Below are positions 55,581 to 64,000 of a stretch of 64,000 nucleotides of DNA, piece by piece; position 1 is the first letter of the stretch; the number at the start of each line of letters is the position of its first letter. Location of the stretch: contig JADNRV010000191.1 in assembly GCA_015499995.1 (NCBI GenBank), positions 1 to 64,000 of the forward strand, in the 5' to 3' direction. A program made the position numbers and the translations under genes. The stretch comes from Flammula alnicola. Lineage: Eukaryota; Basidiomycota; Agaricomycetes; Agaricales; Strophariaceae. The notes under the pieces were generated by a model. That model was not told the DNA's origin and did no database searches. It was given only the letters and a program-made list of their open reading frames with translations.

Positions 55581-56079
55581 ATGTCAGATTCAGATAGCTC
55601 CGATGACGTCCCAAGATATGTCTTGATGTCTGAGGCTGAGAGAGAAGAAGAACTACGTCGCCTCAAGCGTGAGGTGGAATGGTTTGACAGCCAGTACGTG
55701 GATGAAGGCTGTTCAGATAGGACCGAACGTGGGGTGGAAATCATTCATCAGATTGCCCGTACAATAGTGAGTACGCCGTCATTTTATTCTATTGCTCTGG
55801 CTGACCTTTGCCATAAAGAATGAGCTAGGCCTGGACGTCCGCGTTGTGGCAACAAACATACGTGCTTTCGATCTTATTCAGCACCTGTGGAATAGTGAGG
55901 CAGCCGCTCTGAAGTGTCACAACGACAGAGTGGGCTCAGATCTTCAGCATTCCCCGGAGGCATGTCGTTTGAAGGAGATGTGCGAGTGTGCTTTGCGGCG
56001 GAGTGATTGTACGTTCAGACCAAGAACATCGCGCCTCATCGTACGTTGTCTGTTTGTCTCTTGGCTTTCAATCTGCTAA
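55581..56079 (+). CDS. KDZ cargo gene 8, small acidic/helical protein
   Basis: Two exons with a GTGAGT intron (about 55767-55819). It starts MSDSDSSDDVPRYVLMSEAE, followed by a helix (REEELRRLKREVEWFDSQYV) and, after the intron, NELGLDVRVVATNIRAFDLI and HLWNSEAAALKCHNDRVG, ending at TAA-TAG-rich sequence near 56079. Not recognised. It lies 130 bp after the transposase stop, on the same strand, and just before the right arm. Confidence 0.45.
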
Positions 56080-56244
56080 AGCATTCTCTAGACCGTACAG
56101 GTTATCGAGTCTCATGTTGATTAAGCAGGGGTCGTCCAGAGAGTACAATGTAGTCGTTTGCAAATTTAAATGGTTTCTTTCACTCACTCACTCGTTAAGT
56201 GTGCGTAATCTGTGTGAGAATGACAAAAAGGATACATTGGGTGA

Positions 56245-58080
56245 GATTCACGTTCCATGAACAGAATACGCCCAAAAGACAGTTTTCGCTCCCCATGAAC
56301 GAATATCTATGAGCTGTGGTACCCGAGGAACAAAATATAGCTAAAACGCATATTTGGTGCCCTGTGAACGAATACACGCCCAAAGGACAGTTTTCGCTCC
56401 CCATGAACGAATATCTGTGAGCTGTGGTACCCGAGGAACGAAATATAGCTAAAACGCATATTTGGTTCCCTGTGAACGAATACAAACCTCTGTCACCTGT
56501 GAACGAATAATACCACCTTCTGTCCCCCAGGAACAGAATACGCCCAAAAGACAGTTTTCGTTCCCCATGAACGAATATCTATGAGCTGTGGTACCCGAGG
56601 AACAAAATATAGCTAAAACGCCTATTTGGTGCCCTGTGAACGAATACATACCACCTTCTGTCCCCCAGGAACAGAATACGCCCAAAAGACAGTTTTCGCT
56701 CCCCATGAACGAAAATCTATGAGCTGTGGTACCCGAGGAACGAATATAGCTAAAACGCATATTTGGTTCCCTGTGAACGAATGCATCCCATTTCTGTCCC
56801 CCAGGAACAGAATATCGCCAATGTGTATTTTTCGTTCCCTATGACCGAATACCTACCAACTGTGGTCCCTGAGGAACAGAATCCCACGGTGGTTCTTCAC
56901 AATTATGGGTTTGATCGGCGTGCTGATCAGTCTCGGTGACATCATTTTCTGGCCACGCGAGGTGGCTGTGTATTATAAGCGCCCGCAAATGCCGTAGTGT
57001 CGTCCAGGATCCTTGAAGGACACTGTCCTTAAAGCCCGCCTTGACAGTCCAACATAAGATATATATCGAGATTCTCAATATATTTAAAACATAGCTTTCT
57101 TACTGTCAGGTATCCTAAGAAGCGCGTTCATTTAGTTGTTTAGTACTAGAGAATGAACATCCATTGTAAGCGCTTGAGGTTACAACTTGTAGGCCACTGG
57201 TTAAGTTGTCGACGACATAAGCAATATCTCTGTTTGACTCTGTCGTTCTACACCTCCTAGCAATATCTCTATTTGACTCTGTCGTTCTACAACTTGTCAC
57301 TCTACAACCTTTCACCAACCACCGACGTCATTTCGCCCAACCATGCGCCCTTCGTTCATCCAATACATCGGATTCAGCATGAAAATGCTCAAACAATACA
57401 TGCCGAAAGACCCAAAGGACAGAACGCTGCTCAAATCGGACGCGTCTCTGGCGGTCCGTACCTTGCAGGCGGAGGGGAGTCTGGGCTCCGAGGGGACGAT
57501 GGTAATCTGGTGCGTTCTATTTCCGGCACGCGTACTGTACATTTCTGACACCCGGGTAAAGTTCTGGCCTCCACAAGGACGGTCGATATACCGCCCGTGT
57601 TTTCGCCCCGGGGAACGGCCCTTACCTTGGAGGCGTGCACCTGTATCCGGATGGCTGCAAGCCCCCGACTTTCCAACGACAGGAGAAGGACGCCAAGTAT
57701 AGCCGCTGGAGAAAGATGACGCTGTCGGACGCGGAACGTCGGTACGGCCTCGAGGATGTTTGGTATGTCGTCCGTTTTTTTGTTCTTCAGGCCCACCTTT
57801 AAGTAACAACTTAGCTAGATCATTTCGCGTTCGTAGTCCTGTAGTAGCGGCTGAATTTATTGCGTTCCTATGGTACAAAACCTAAGTTCTTTCGTTCCTG
57901 GCGAACGAAAACAATATGCCTAAAGTTGCGTTCCTGAGGAACCAAATGTGTTATATTAGGAACTACATACAACTATGTACACGAGTTTATGGCGCGGCGC
58001 GCATACCATGCCATGCACGGTGCGCACACATGCCACGCGCACCGTGCGATATCGTGGTTGTGGCAGGGGGGCCTTAGCCC
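56245..58080. repeat. right inverted arm of the KDZ element
   Basis: Inverted copy of the left arm (39146-41460), about 480 bp shorter because it has about five repeat units. Includes gttccctgtgaacgaata and gcgcaccgtgcgatatcg in mirror order. Confidence 0.85.
57343..57802 (+). CDS. small gene in the right arm, mirror of 39447-39906
   Basis: Exons 57343-57509 and 57562-57802 (52-nt intron, phase 2) give 135 residues starting MRPSFIQYIGFSMKMLKQ. It is the mirror copy of the left-arm gene with near-identical sequence. A protein gene inside both inverted arms is unusual. Function unknown; opposite-strand coding is not excluded. Confidence 0.4.
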
Positions 58081-58089
58081 GCTCGAATC
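58081..58089. repeat. target-site duplication, right
   Basis: gctcgaatc, matching 39137-39145. Confidence 0.8.
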
Positions 58090-58753
58090 TAGCCGTGTTC
58101 GCTAGGTCCACCGTAAATGCACCTTCCGGCATCGTCAGTATAGCACCCTCACGAGCGGACGCTACGAAGGTTATTCCGCTTTTTGCAAGAGTCTCAGGAG
58201 GAATTGGGTGCGATGGGCAAAACAGATCGACGTACGCTGGACCGACGTCACTGATATCTTTTGTAATCGATTCACTCGAAAGATCGGTGTCTTCTCCGAG
58301 TTCCTGGTGACCTTGGAAGTCGTGCGCAGGGGTCAGTGGAGGATTGAGCGGAGAGAACCCTTCGGGCACAATGCCCGCATTAATAGGATCATCTTGGGAG
58401 AGGCAAATATTGAACAAAAAGTCGAAGGCTCCACCTTCAGTTATGATACCGACATCACCAATGTCGATACCGCGCCTTCGATACGAGATGTCGAGGAAAT
58501 GATTTGGCTCTGGTATCCACAAGGGTGAGCCATGGTCCTTTGCAGATAGGTGTCTGTAGTAGATGTCCGAACTCTTTTGAACTGGGATTCTTGTCGGTAA
58601 GCCAATACTTGTTTCAAGCGGGATCCTTGTCGATATGTTTGAACTTTCTTGACCGAGTATTGTTGCTGTTGTTTGGACCGCTTGGGGAGATCTGCGGATT
58701 CCGGGAGCTTGCAAAAATCTTGGTACGCCTAAGGAGCGCCAATTTTGAACCAT
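58090..58753 (-). pseudogene. N-terminal part of the gene split by the KDZ element
   Basis: Open from about 58753 toward 58090 on the minus strand. Landmarks of the same Agaricomycete family as 36095-39145: YYRHLSAKDHGSPLWIPEPN, GIDIGDVGIITEGGAFDFLF, FSPLNPPLTPAHDF, ASAREGAILTMPEGA and DLANTARFE, where the target duplication starts. Family members continue exactly with the block found at 39145 downward. The true start may lie in another upstream exon. As it stands it would read into the transposon end and gain about 40 foreign residues. Confidence 0.7.
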
Positions 58754-60960
58754 TACTTTTTTCCGAGTTGGATGAAAGGCTTACCTTGAGGTGCATCCTC
58801 TGAAACGCGAGAAGCTCGTGACCTGCGGTGGCCGACTCTAGAGAGGGGGGAAGGTCGTGACCTACGCTGACCGACGCTGGAGAGGGGGTCAGGTTGAGTG
58901 GGGCTCGTTCTGGATGCCATTAAAGTACAGAGAGATAGGAGGGAGGTTTCAAGGATGGTTGTGGAAAAGCGCCGTTTGGGGGGGAGGGAACAATGTGCAT
59001 GGCTGTGCGTGCATGACCATTCCGCATGACACGCCTATTACATGATGCACACACATTCCATAGCCGTCCATTCAATTCTACAAATTATACGTAGGTACAT
59101 TGTTATATTTCTGTACAGGATACGACACAAGGAATGGTAAGCCGTCAAAACTTGCCGTCATTGGAGAGTGCAGAAGAGCAAGAGCATCAGCAAATTGGGG
59201 AGATAAGTATATGGCCTTATCCCACCATACAAGGGGTTGGCAAGGACCAGAATGTGGCATAATCCTTATAAGCCCATAAGGTGATGGAAGGCCATATAAG
59301 ATTCCGGCTTTTATGGAATGTTCACAAGGCTTGTCGGTATTCACAAGATTTGGGGTGCTTATAAGTTTCATAAGGCCATATCGTGCAATATGCGGCCACA
59401 TAGATAGATTGGCAAGGCCAATGATACTTATGTAGAATGTGTCTCAGTTTATATGGGTTTGAATAGACAATCAAATAACAGCCAAGAAACATTAATGAAT
59501 AACATGGAGATGGAGTACAGGGGAGGACTATGGGCTACAGCATATAGAGAAAACAATGGACATAAGAATTCCAGCATTCCCCTGCTTGCCGTGGTGAGCT
59601 CCAGGATCAGCAAGAGTGATCGACGGCCCTCAGAAGATGAGCTTCATGACCTGTAGAGAAAATGTGAGTGATGTCGAAGAGAACTAGGTAGGGCACATAC
59701 TCGAGGTAGAAGGTGTCCTCGAAGGACATCCTTGAGCATGTCGTCTTGATCCAGGATGTGGGTGCGCGAGGAGTGGAGGAATGCGACAAGGAGCTGAAGC
59801 AGCTATTTACGTGTGGTCTGCCACTGCTTCCCGAAAAGCGAAACTATAATAAAAAAGTAGACATCAGTAAGCAAGGTATTGTGGACACCATTCACGGCTC
59901 AGGTGCAGGAGCGGGCACTGCTTGTCAAGCTGAGTCTACAGGGGACAAAGAACCAGCTGGGGCATTGGACACTGCCTAACGAGAAGCCCAAGAAAGCAAC
60001 AAGATAGTAGCAGCCGCGCACAAGCGCGCGGCGAGCGAACAGACACATATAGGGGCAACAACAGAGGGGACACAATAGAGGAGAACAACAGGGGAGACAG
60101 TTACATGGTGGGCACAGAGTAGGACATGAATGAATACCGTGAATGGTTTGATAGCGGGCAGGGGAATGGACAAGCGGGAGACGAGGGAGATGGGTGAGGT
60201 GAGAGAGAGACGAATTTGTATTTGGTCGTGGTTGAAGTCGGAAATAACCAAACATGGAGCGGAGTTTAAATGACTTCGAACGTTCGACAAATGGTGGTGT
60301 GACGGCCCAAAACCTTATAACCAATTACAAGCGACCATAAGAGAACGACAAGCCTTAGAGTAGAAATATAAGATAAAAATAAACCTTCTCGTCTCTTGGC
60401 CACTGGTCACAGTGCTTCCGGCCAGCCTATATGGCCTGATAAGGGAATATTTGCACATGGCAATCGGAACAAGTATTGTTTCGTCCGAAAGGTCAAACCA
60501 GGATTTCCCGGTTTTGCTGATGAGCGAAGAATAGATTCACTCTCCCTCTCCATACAACCCTCTCCATAAACTCGACTCGACATATCTCTCTCATCTCCTT
60601 TTCCCGATGCACATCCTTACATCTCACGGGCTATCAAAGAACAAGTACAACTTTCCCTGCCTTGACTCTATTCTCGTCCGCTATGTTTCATCAATCAAAT
60701 TCTCGTCCCTGATCTCTCCTTCCTGGTTCTGTCCACCGTCTCAGCTGGATGGGTTATACCGAGTATAAGAGACGCTAAGGAGAGGTGGCATCCTCTGTAT
60801 AACTGGTTTCACGGGAGCAGTCACCATATATCTTTCACGATCTTCGGTGTGATTCTTATGTTCTCCCTGTTTGTTTGGCTCTTTCTCTAGGTCTTTGACT
60901 TTGCCTCATTCAAACCTGATGCGCTCACAATATTATTTTCAAAGGATCTTCGCCCTCTCA
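58754..60960. other. intergenic, no gene recognised
   Basis: A short imperfect duplication (gaagctcgtgacct / gaaggtcgtgaccta) lies at about 58809-58865, and ccatataag/cttataag words recur at 59250-59400. ORFs at 59453-59979 have no domain. A CT-rich stretch at 60540-60730 may be a promoter remnant of the WSC relic that follows. Confidence 0.4.
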
Positions 60961-60969
60961 CCTCTTCCC

Positions 60970-61050
60970 TTCCAGCTTTCCAGGAGAAAAAATGACACCG
61001 ACCTAACGGACGCCTCCTAGCGTGGATATTTGTCGGCCATTTCTCGTGAA
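60970..61050 (+). pseudogene. WSC gene relic (exon 2-like)
   Basis: ccaggagaaaaaatgacacc to atatttgtcggccatttctcg matches, diverged, the second exon of WSC copy 2 (33180-33255). An in-frame stop (TAA) is present. No signal peptide exon found. Confidence 0.5.
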
Positions 61051-61690
61051 GCCGTTCTCGCCCTCTTTCTTATAAATATCGTCGATGTCTTTTTTCATAA
61101 CCAACGCTCGACATTTTCCATCACCTATCCAGCTTTTTTTAATCTCTTGACCTGAAACTAATCCCCCCCTGCAACAATAAACCCGCATCGCAGCCAATCC
61201 AACGCCCATCGTGAAAAAACCTTTTCGCAGAAATGAAGACCAAGGACGAACACTGTACGCTGGCTCCGCGCATGGGCCCATAGACGAAAGGGGTTAGAGA
61301 AGGAAAGAAGGAGGAAGTTGAAGCTATGAAGCTACGAGCCGACGCGACGCGACGCCAGCCATGACCACACCGCATTATAAGAAGCGAAAACGAGAACAAT
61401 GAAAAAACTCTACGTGTCCTGTCAAGCATATAGAAGCCTTAGGCCATAGCATGGGCGTCGACCCACCCCATCGAAGAATCCCCAAAAAATGATCCAACAA
61501 ACACCAAAAAAGAACTCACCGACGTTCGGCCTCCTTCCCCTCACCCCAGCCAAATCAGACCCGAGTACGACCATACCCAACCGCTCCAAGGGTATGGGTA
61601 CTTGAACATGCGTTTGCGGATTACTTGAGGAGAAGTTTGCGCTCGCGTTTGCATTGGAAATCGACGCTCTGCAGGGGTCGTTTCGCACTG
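61051..61690. other. no gene recognised
   Basis: Frames here are short and basic; I see no feature. It separates two WSC relics in opposite orientation. Confidence 0.35.
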
Positions 61691-61699
61691 GCCCTAAGC

Positions 61700-62072
61700 A
61701 GCCTCTGCACCTGCTGCCGAGGTGGGCAGTACGAAACTCCACGGATATCTATCCCGTCCCGGTGAGATAAACCAACAGGGTGACAAACCGCACGTACGCT
61801 GTCTGTTGGGTCGTCGGGCACCTGCACGCGCCACTCGAGCGGGGGCAGGAGGCATTGTTGAAGGCCGAGAGGCAGAACATGCAGTTGGCCTCTGGGGACC
61901 ACTCGACTGCGAAGCTTGTCTAGACTCTCGAGAGGGTATCGAATCTTTCAAGCAAGGATGGGCGTTCCCGTCAATAGCGTCACTGTTCAAGAATATGCGT
62001 CGGGCACTCGTTCACACAACTACACAAGATTATGACTCACGTGAAACACCCATCACCCCACCTGGGCTTTAT
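61700..62072 (-). pseudogene. WSC gene relic (exon 4/5-like)
   Basis: On the minus strand NSDAIDGNA (about 61990-61960) matches DSDAIDGNG of the intact copies, with the intron and the end of the upstream exon (gtgaaacacccatca, cacctgggctttattcg) before it. Further on frames shift, with a Cys-containing stretch (NCMFCLSAFNNASC) and stops. Decayed copy. Confidence 0.6.
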
Positions 62073-62077
62073 TCGAG

Positions 62078-62375
62078 CAAAACTTGAGGATGAGATTCAC
62101 GCGATTTCGTGTAAACTGTAGTGCCTGCACTAGTGGGACCAAGGATATGCATGCTACGGAATCAACTTTCCCACTTCCACCACCAACGACAAGCAAGAAG
62201 CGAAAACCCCCAGAGAGATGTTCGAATCGAACACACAACTGCAGGAGGGGAGAGAAGAGATCATGCAAGGGTTGAAAAGTGCAGACTAGAGCGACATACA
62301 AGGTTAGATTGACGGGAGAGAGAATATTGGGAAATAAGGAACAAAATATGTAGCAGGCGACGTACGTGAGTTCTT
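62078..62375 (+). repeat. dispersed repeat, partner of 31880-32255
   Basis: Directly oriented diverged copy (see partner entry), ending in the same gcaggcgacgtacgtgagt. It lies next to a WSC relic, as the partner lies next to WSC copy 2. Confidence 0.7.
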
Positions 62376-63285
62376 TGCGTTATCACTTAGTGTTCATGCA
62401 AATATTCGAAGCTGTATATTGATATGTAAATATAGAATTGAAATATGCAATATGCAGTAAGCAAGGTGGGTGAAAGCGCGAAGCGCTTCCCGACCCGAGA
62501 AGCAGTCCAACCTAAGCTGGGGCAACGAGACGAGCTGCGAGGGTGGGATGGGAAAATCGCAAACTCACAGGCTACAGTCCTATGGGAAGTAATGGTATAT
62601 AGTTGGTTGAAAAGCTTTTCGAGCCAGAGTATATGTTTGCGATATAAGGGTGCGGAGGGTGGGCAAAAGAAAGCGAGGGAATAGCGAGTTAGCAGAGCTA
62701 GGATTAGAGGGGAGTGAACGTTGTGCGTGGTGGTGGAAGAAAGACCACGTCACTCTACGCTTGTTCCTCGCTATGACGAGAATGGTGATACCCGTGCATC
62801 AAAACCCGTCAAAAACAAGATTTATAAGTAAAGAATTTTTTCCCAGCAGATTCCGGTGATTCAACTTTGCCGTACACCGCCATTTGTCTAAAATGATGAT
62901 GGCATCTGGGGCCAAACTCCGCTTAACAGCTGTCTGATCAATCTGACTCCGGCATGAATGGCAGGTTCCTCGGACCTGAGGCCGTACAGGTCCGCTTCAG
63001 CTGCTTCAGCAGCTGGCTCAGAGGTTTCCGCTCCAGGTCTATATTCCCTAAATGCTGATTTTCTTTAAGTGCTGAAATATGAGCTCGGAATAATCAGATC
63101 ACAGTAAAAAAAATCGATAATATACTCAATAAACATTTAAAAGCCCTCACATTGTGAAAAAGTAAAGAGTACGAGCTCAACACGAAGAGGTCCGTGCGTT
63201 GAGATTTCGAAAATCTCTTCAAGTCGTTTAAACTCCGATCCAACTTGCGACTTCAACCACATCCAAATATAGAAACCTTACTCTC
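62376..63285. other. intergenic; small repeat match at 62826-62880
   Basis: gaattttttcccagcagatt..ccggtgattcaactttg matches 32468-32510. A ctgcttcagcagctg palindrome lies at about 63000. No gene seen. Confidence 0.4.
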
Positions 63286-63715
63286 TCACTGACTTCGACC
63301 ATCCTTTCGGCGTCTCCTCCTCTTCTTCGTTTGTTCCCCTTCATCGAATCGTTTTTTAATGTCCTCCGGCGAGTCCATCCCATGTAGCCATTCCATCCTG
63401 TTGTTCCCCTCTCTATGTCTGTTCAACCTCGCCATGCGCTTGTGCGCGGTAATGTACCACTCATGTTGCTTGCTTGGATTTCTCACTGTGTTGCCCAAAA
63501 CATCTTGTTGGCTTTCCGTGTCTCTTGAAGGCTTGGCTCGACTACTTACCTGCTCTGGATCCTGCTGCCAAACGCTGTCTGCCCCACATTATTCAACTAA
63601 GTTTCTCCTTTTCTTATTCTAGTTTCACTTTCTGCGTGAAGGACGGGTAGGAGCAGCAGATGACAACCAGCAGCACAAACCACGAGGCGGCCAGCAGCAA
63701 TACGAGCCACGACAT
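63286..63715 (-). CDS. possible small one-span membrane protein
   Basis: Minus strand: MSWLVLLLAASWFVLLVVICC (63715 down) is a single hydrophobic span. After a probable intron (about 63620-63550) the frame DTESQQDVLGNTV leads to NPSKQHEWYITAHKRMARLN, MEWLHGMDSPEDIKKRFDEG and a very basic end (KKRRRRRKDG), TGA at 63286-63288. The splice borders are not clear and the upstream ORF could extend. Family unknown. Confidence 0.4.
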
Positions 63716-64000
63716 GATGAAGCACTCATCGCGAGCGCTGAAACGACAAGCCCCACAATCGACAGGACGAGGAGGAATGGCACAAGCAGCAAGACAGCGC
63801 GGATGGCCACAATCGAGCGCGGATGGCCGCAATCGACAACGAGAGGCCTGGGAGAAGGGCACGCATGACTGGACAGTGAGGAGGTCAGGACGGAACATGT
63901 TTTCGAGGTCCAGGTGAGTCTGTACCGTACATAGGGCGCATAGCAGTAGGCTGTATGAAGTATATGTTGTATTTTCAGTTTCATGAATATATTATAGTCT
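63716..64000. other. window end, no gene recognised
   Basis: Contains a duplicated aatcgagcgcggatggcc/ gcgcggatggccacaatcg block at 63797-63835. Otherwise nothing seen. Confidence 0.35.

Larger units (their letters stand above)
39146..58080. mobile_element. 18.9-kb KDZ-type DNA transposon with TET/JBP cargo
   Basis: Bounded by the duplication gctcgaatc and long inverted arms (left about 39146-41460, right about 56245-58080). The extreme ends are imperfect inverted repeats (shared TGCCAC.A.CACGATATCGCACGGTGCGC from 39160 and, reversed, to 58065). Inside are a KDZ/HMGXB3-like transposase (52328-55448), a TET/JBP dioxygenase (48253-49803) and five further protein genes. KDZ elements linked to TET/JBP genes are established for Agaricomycetes. 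The arms contain tandem repeats, differing in copy number between sides, plus a mirror-image small gene. The insertion splits a gene whose two halves match a known family, which independently proves the borders. Transposase and dioxygenase are both open, so the element may be active or recently so. Confidence 0.88.

Noticed and set aside
59713..59979. 88-codon plus-strand frame
   Set aside because: No family, no splice context, ordinary length for chance in this composition.

Overview
The window looks like a repeat-rich chromosomal stretch from a mushroom-forming basidiomycete (Agaricomycetes). The reasons are short (about 50-65 nt) GT-AG introns in almost every gene, a fungal-type RPL10A with five introns, a tandem family of MLKL-like helical-bundle proteins, secreted WSC proteins with Thr-rich tails, and a KDZ-type DNA transposon carrying a TET/JBP dioxygenase, an association known from Agaricomycetes. 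Gene models were spliced by eye, so exon borders are inferences.

Region 1 (1.5-26.2 kb) holds seven recognisable members of one gene family plus one possible relic. Most have an N-terminal four-helix-bundle-like region resembling the MLKL N-terminal domain, a variable Pro/Ser/Gln linker, and a C-terminal motif of the form [hydrophobic]-x-[hydrophobic]-G-x-x-N-x-[hydrophobic] followed by a second strand and an Asn-rich tail. The first half matches the published RHIM consensus apart from the usual Gln, which suggests amyloid-signalled membrane-acting cell-death proteins. Two members are broken at the motif: one by a LINE inserted inside it (2451-4081) and one by a stop codon just before it (25855-25857). 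RPL10A (8155-9119) sits in the middle. Two long palindromic elements (17.2-18.65 kb and 18.65-23.17 kb, the second split by a 2.9-kb LARD-like LTR element with intact TSD) separate the last member from the others.

Region 2 (26.2-36 kb) is a large inverted duplication. Each 2.2-2.3 kb arm contains an intact secreted two-WSC-domain gene with its TATA box and about 380 bp of upstream sequence. The spacer and flanks carry further diverged copies of the flanking sequence, and decayed WSC pieces recur at 60.9-62.1 kb.

Region 3 (36-58.8 kb) is a 3-kb-plus Agaricomycete gene cut in two by an 18.9-kb transposon (39146-58080). The transposon has 9 identical flanking bases (TSD of 8-9 bp), long inverted arms full of tandem repeats containing TTCGTTC/GAACGAA words, a mirror-image small gene in each arm, a KDZ/HMGXB3-like transposase with a SWIM-type zinc motif, a TET/JBP 2OG-Fe(II) dioxygenase with its HxD, H and R residues, and five further cargo genes I do not recognise. 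Removing the element restores an in-frame host gene whose C-terminal part carries three G/N/T-rich motifs that could also be amyloid-forming.

Region 4 (58.8-64 kb) is mostly intergenic sequence with WSC relics, a copy of the 31.9-32.3 kb repeat and a possible small one-span membrane protein at 63.3-63.7 kb.
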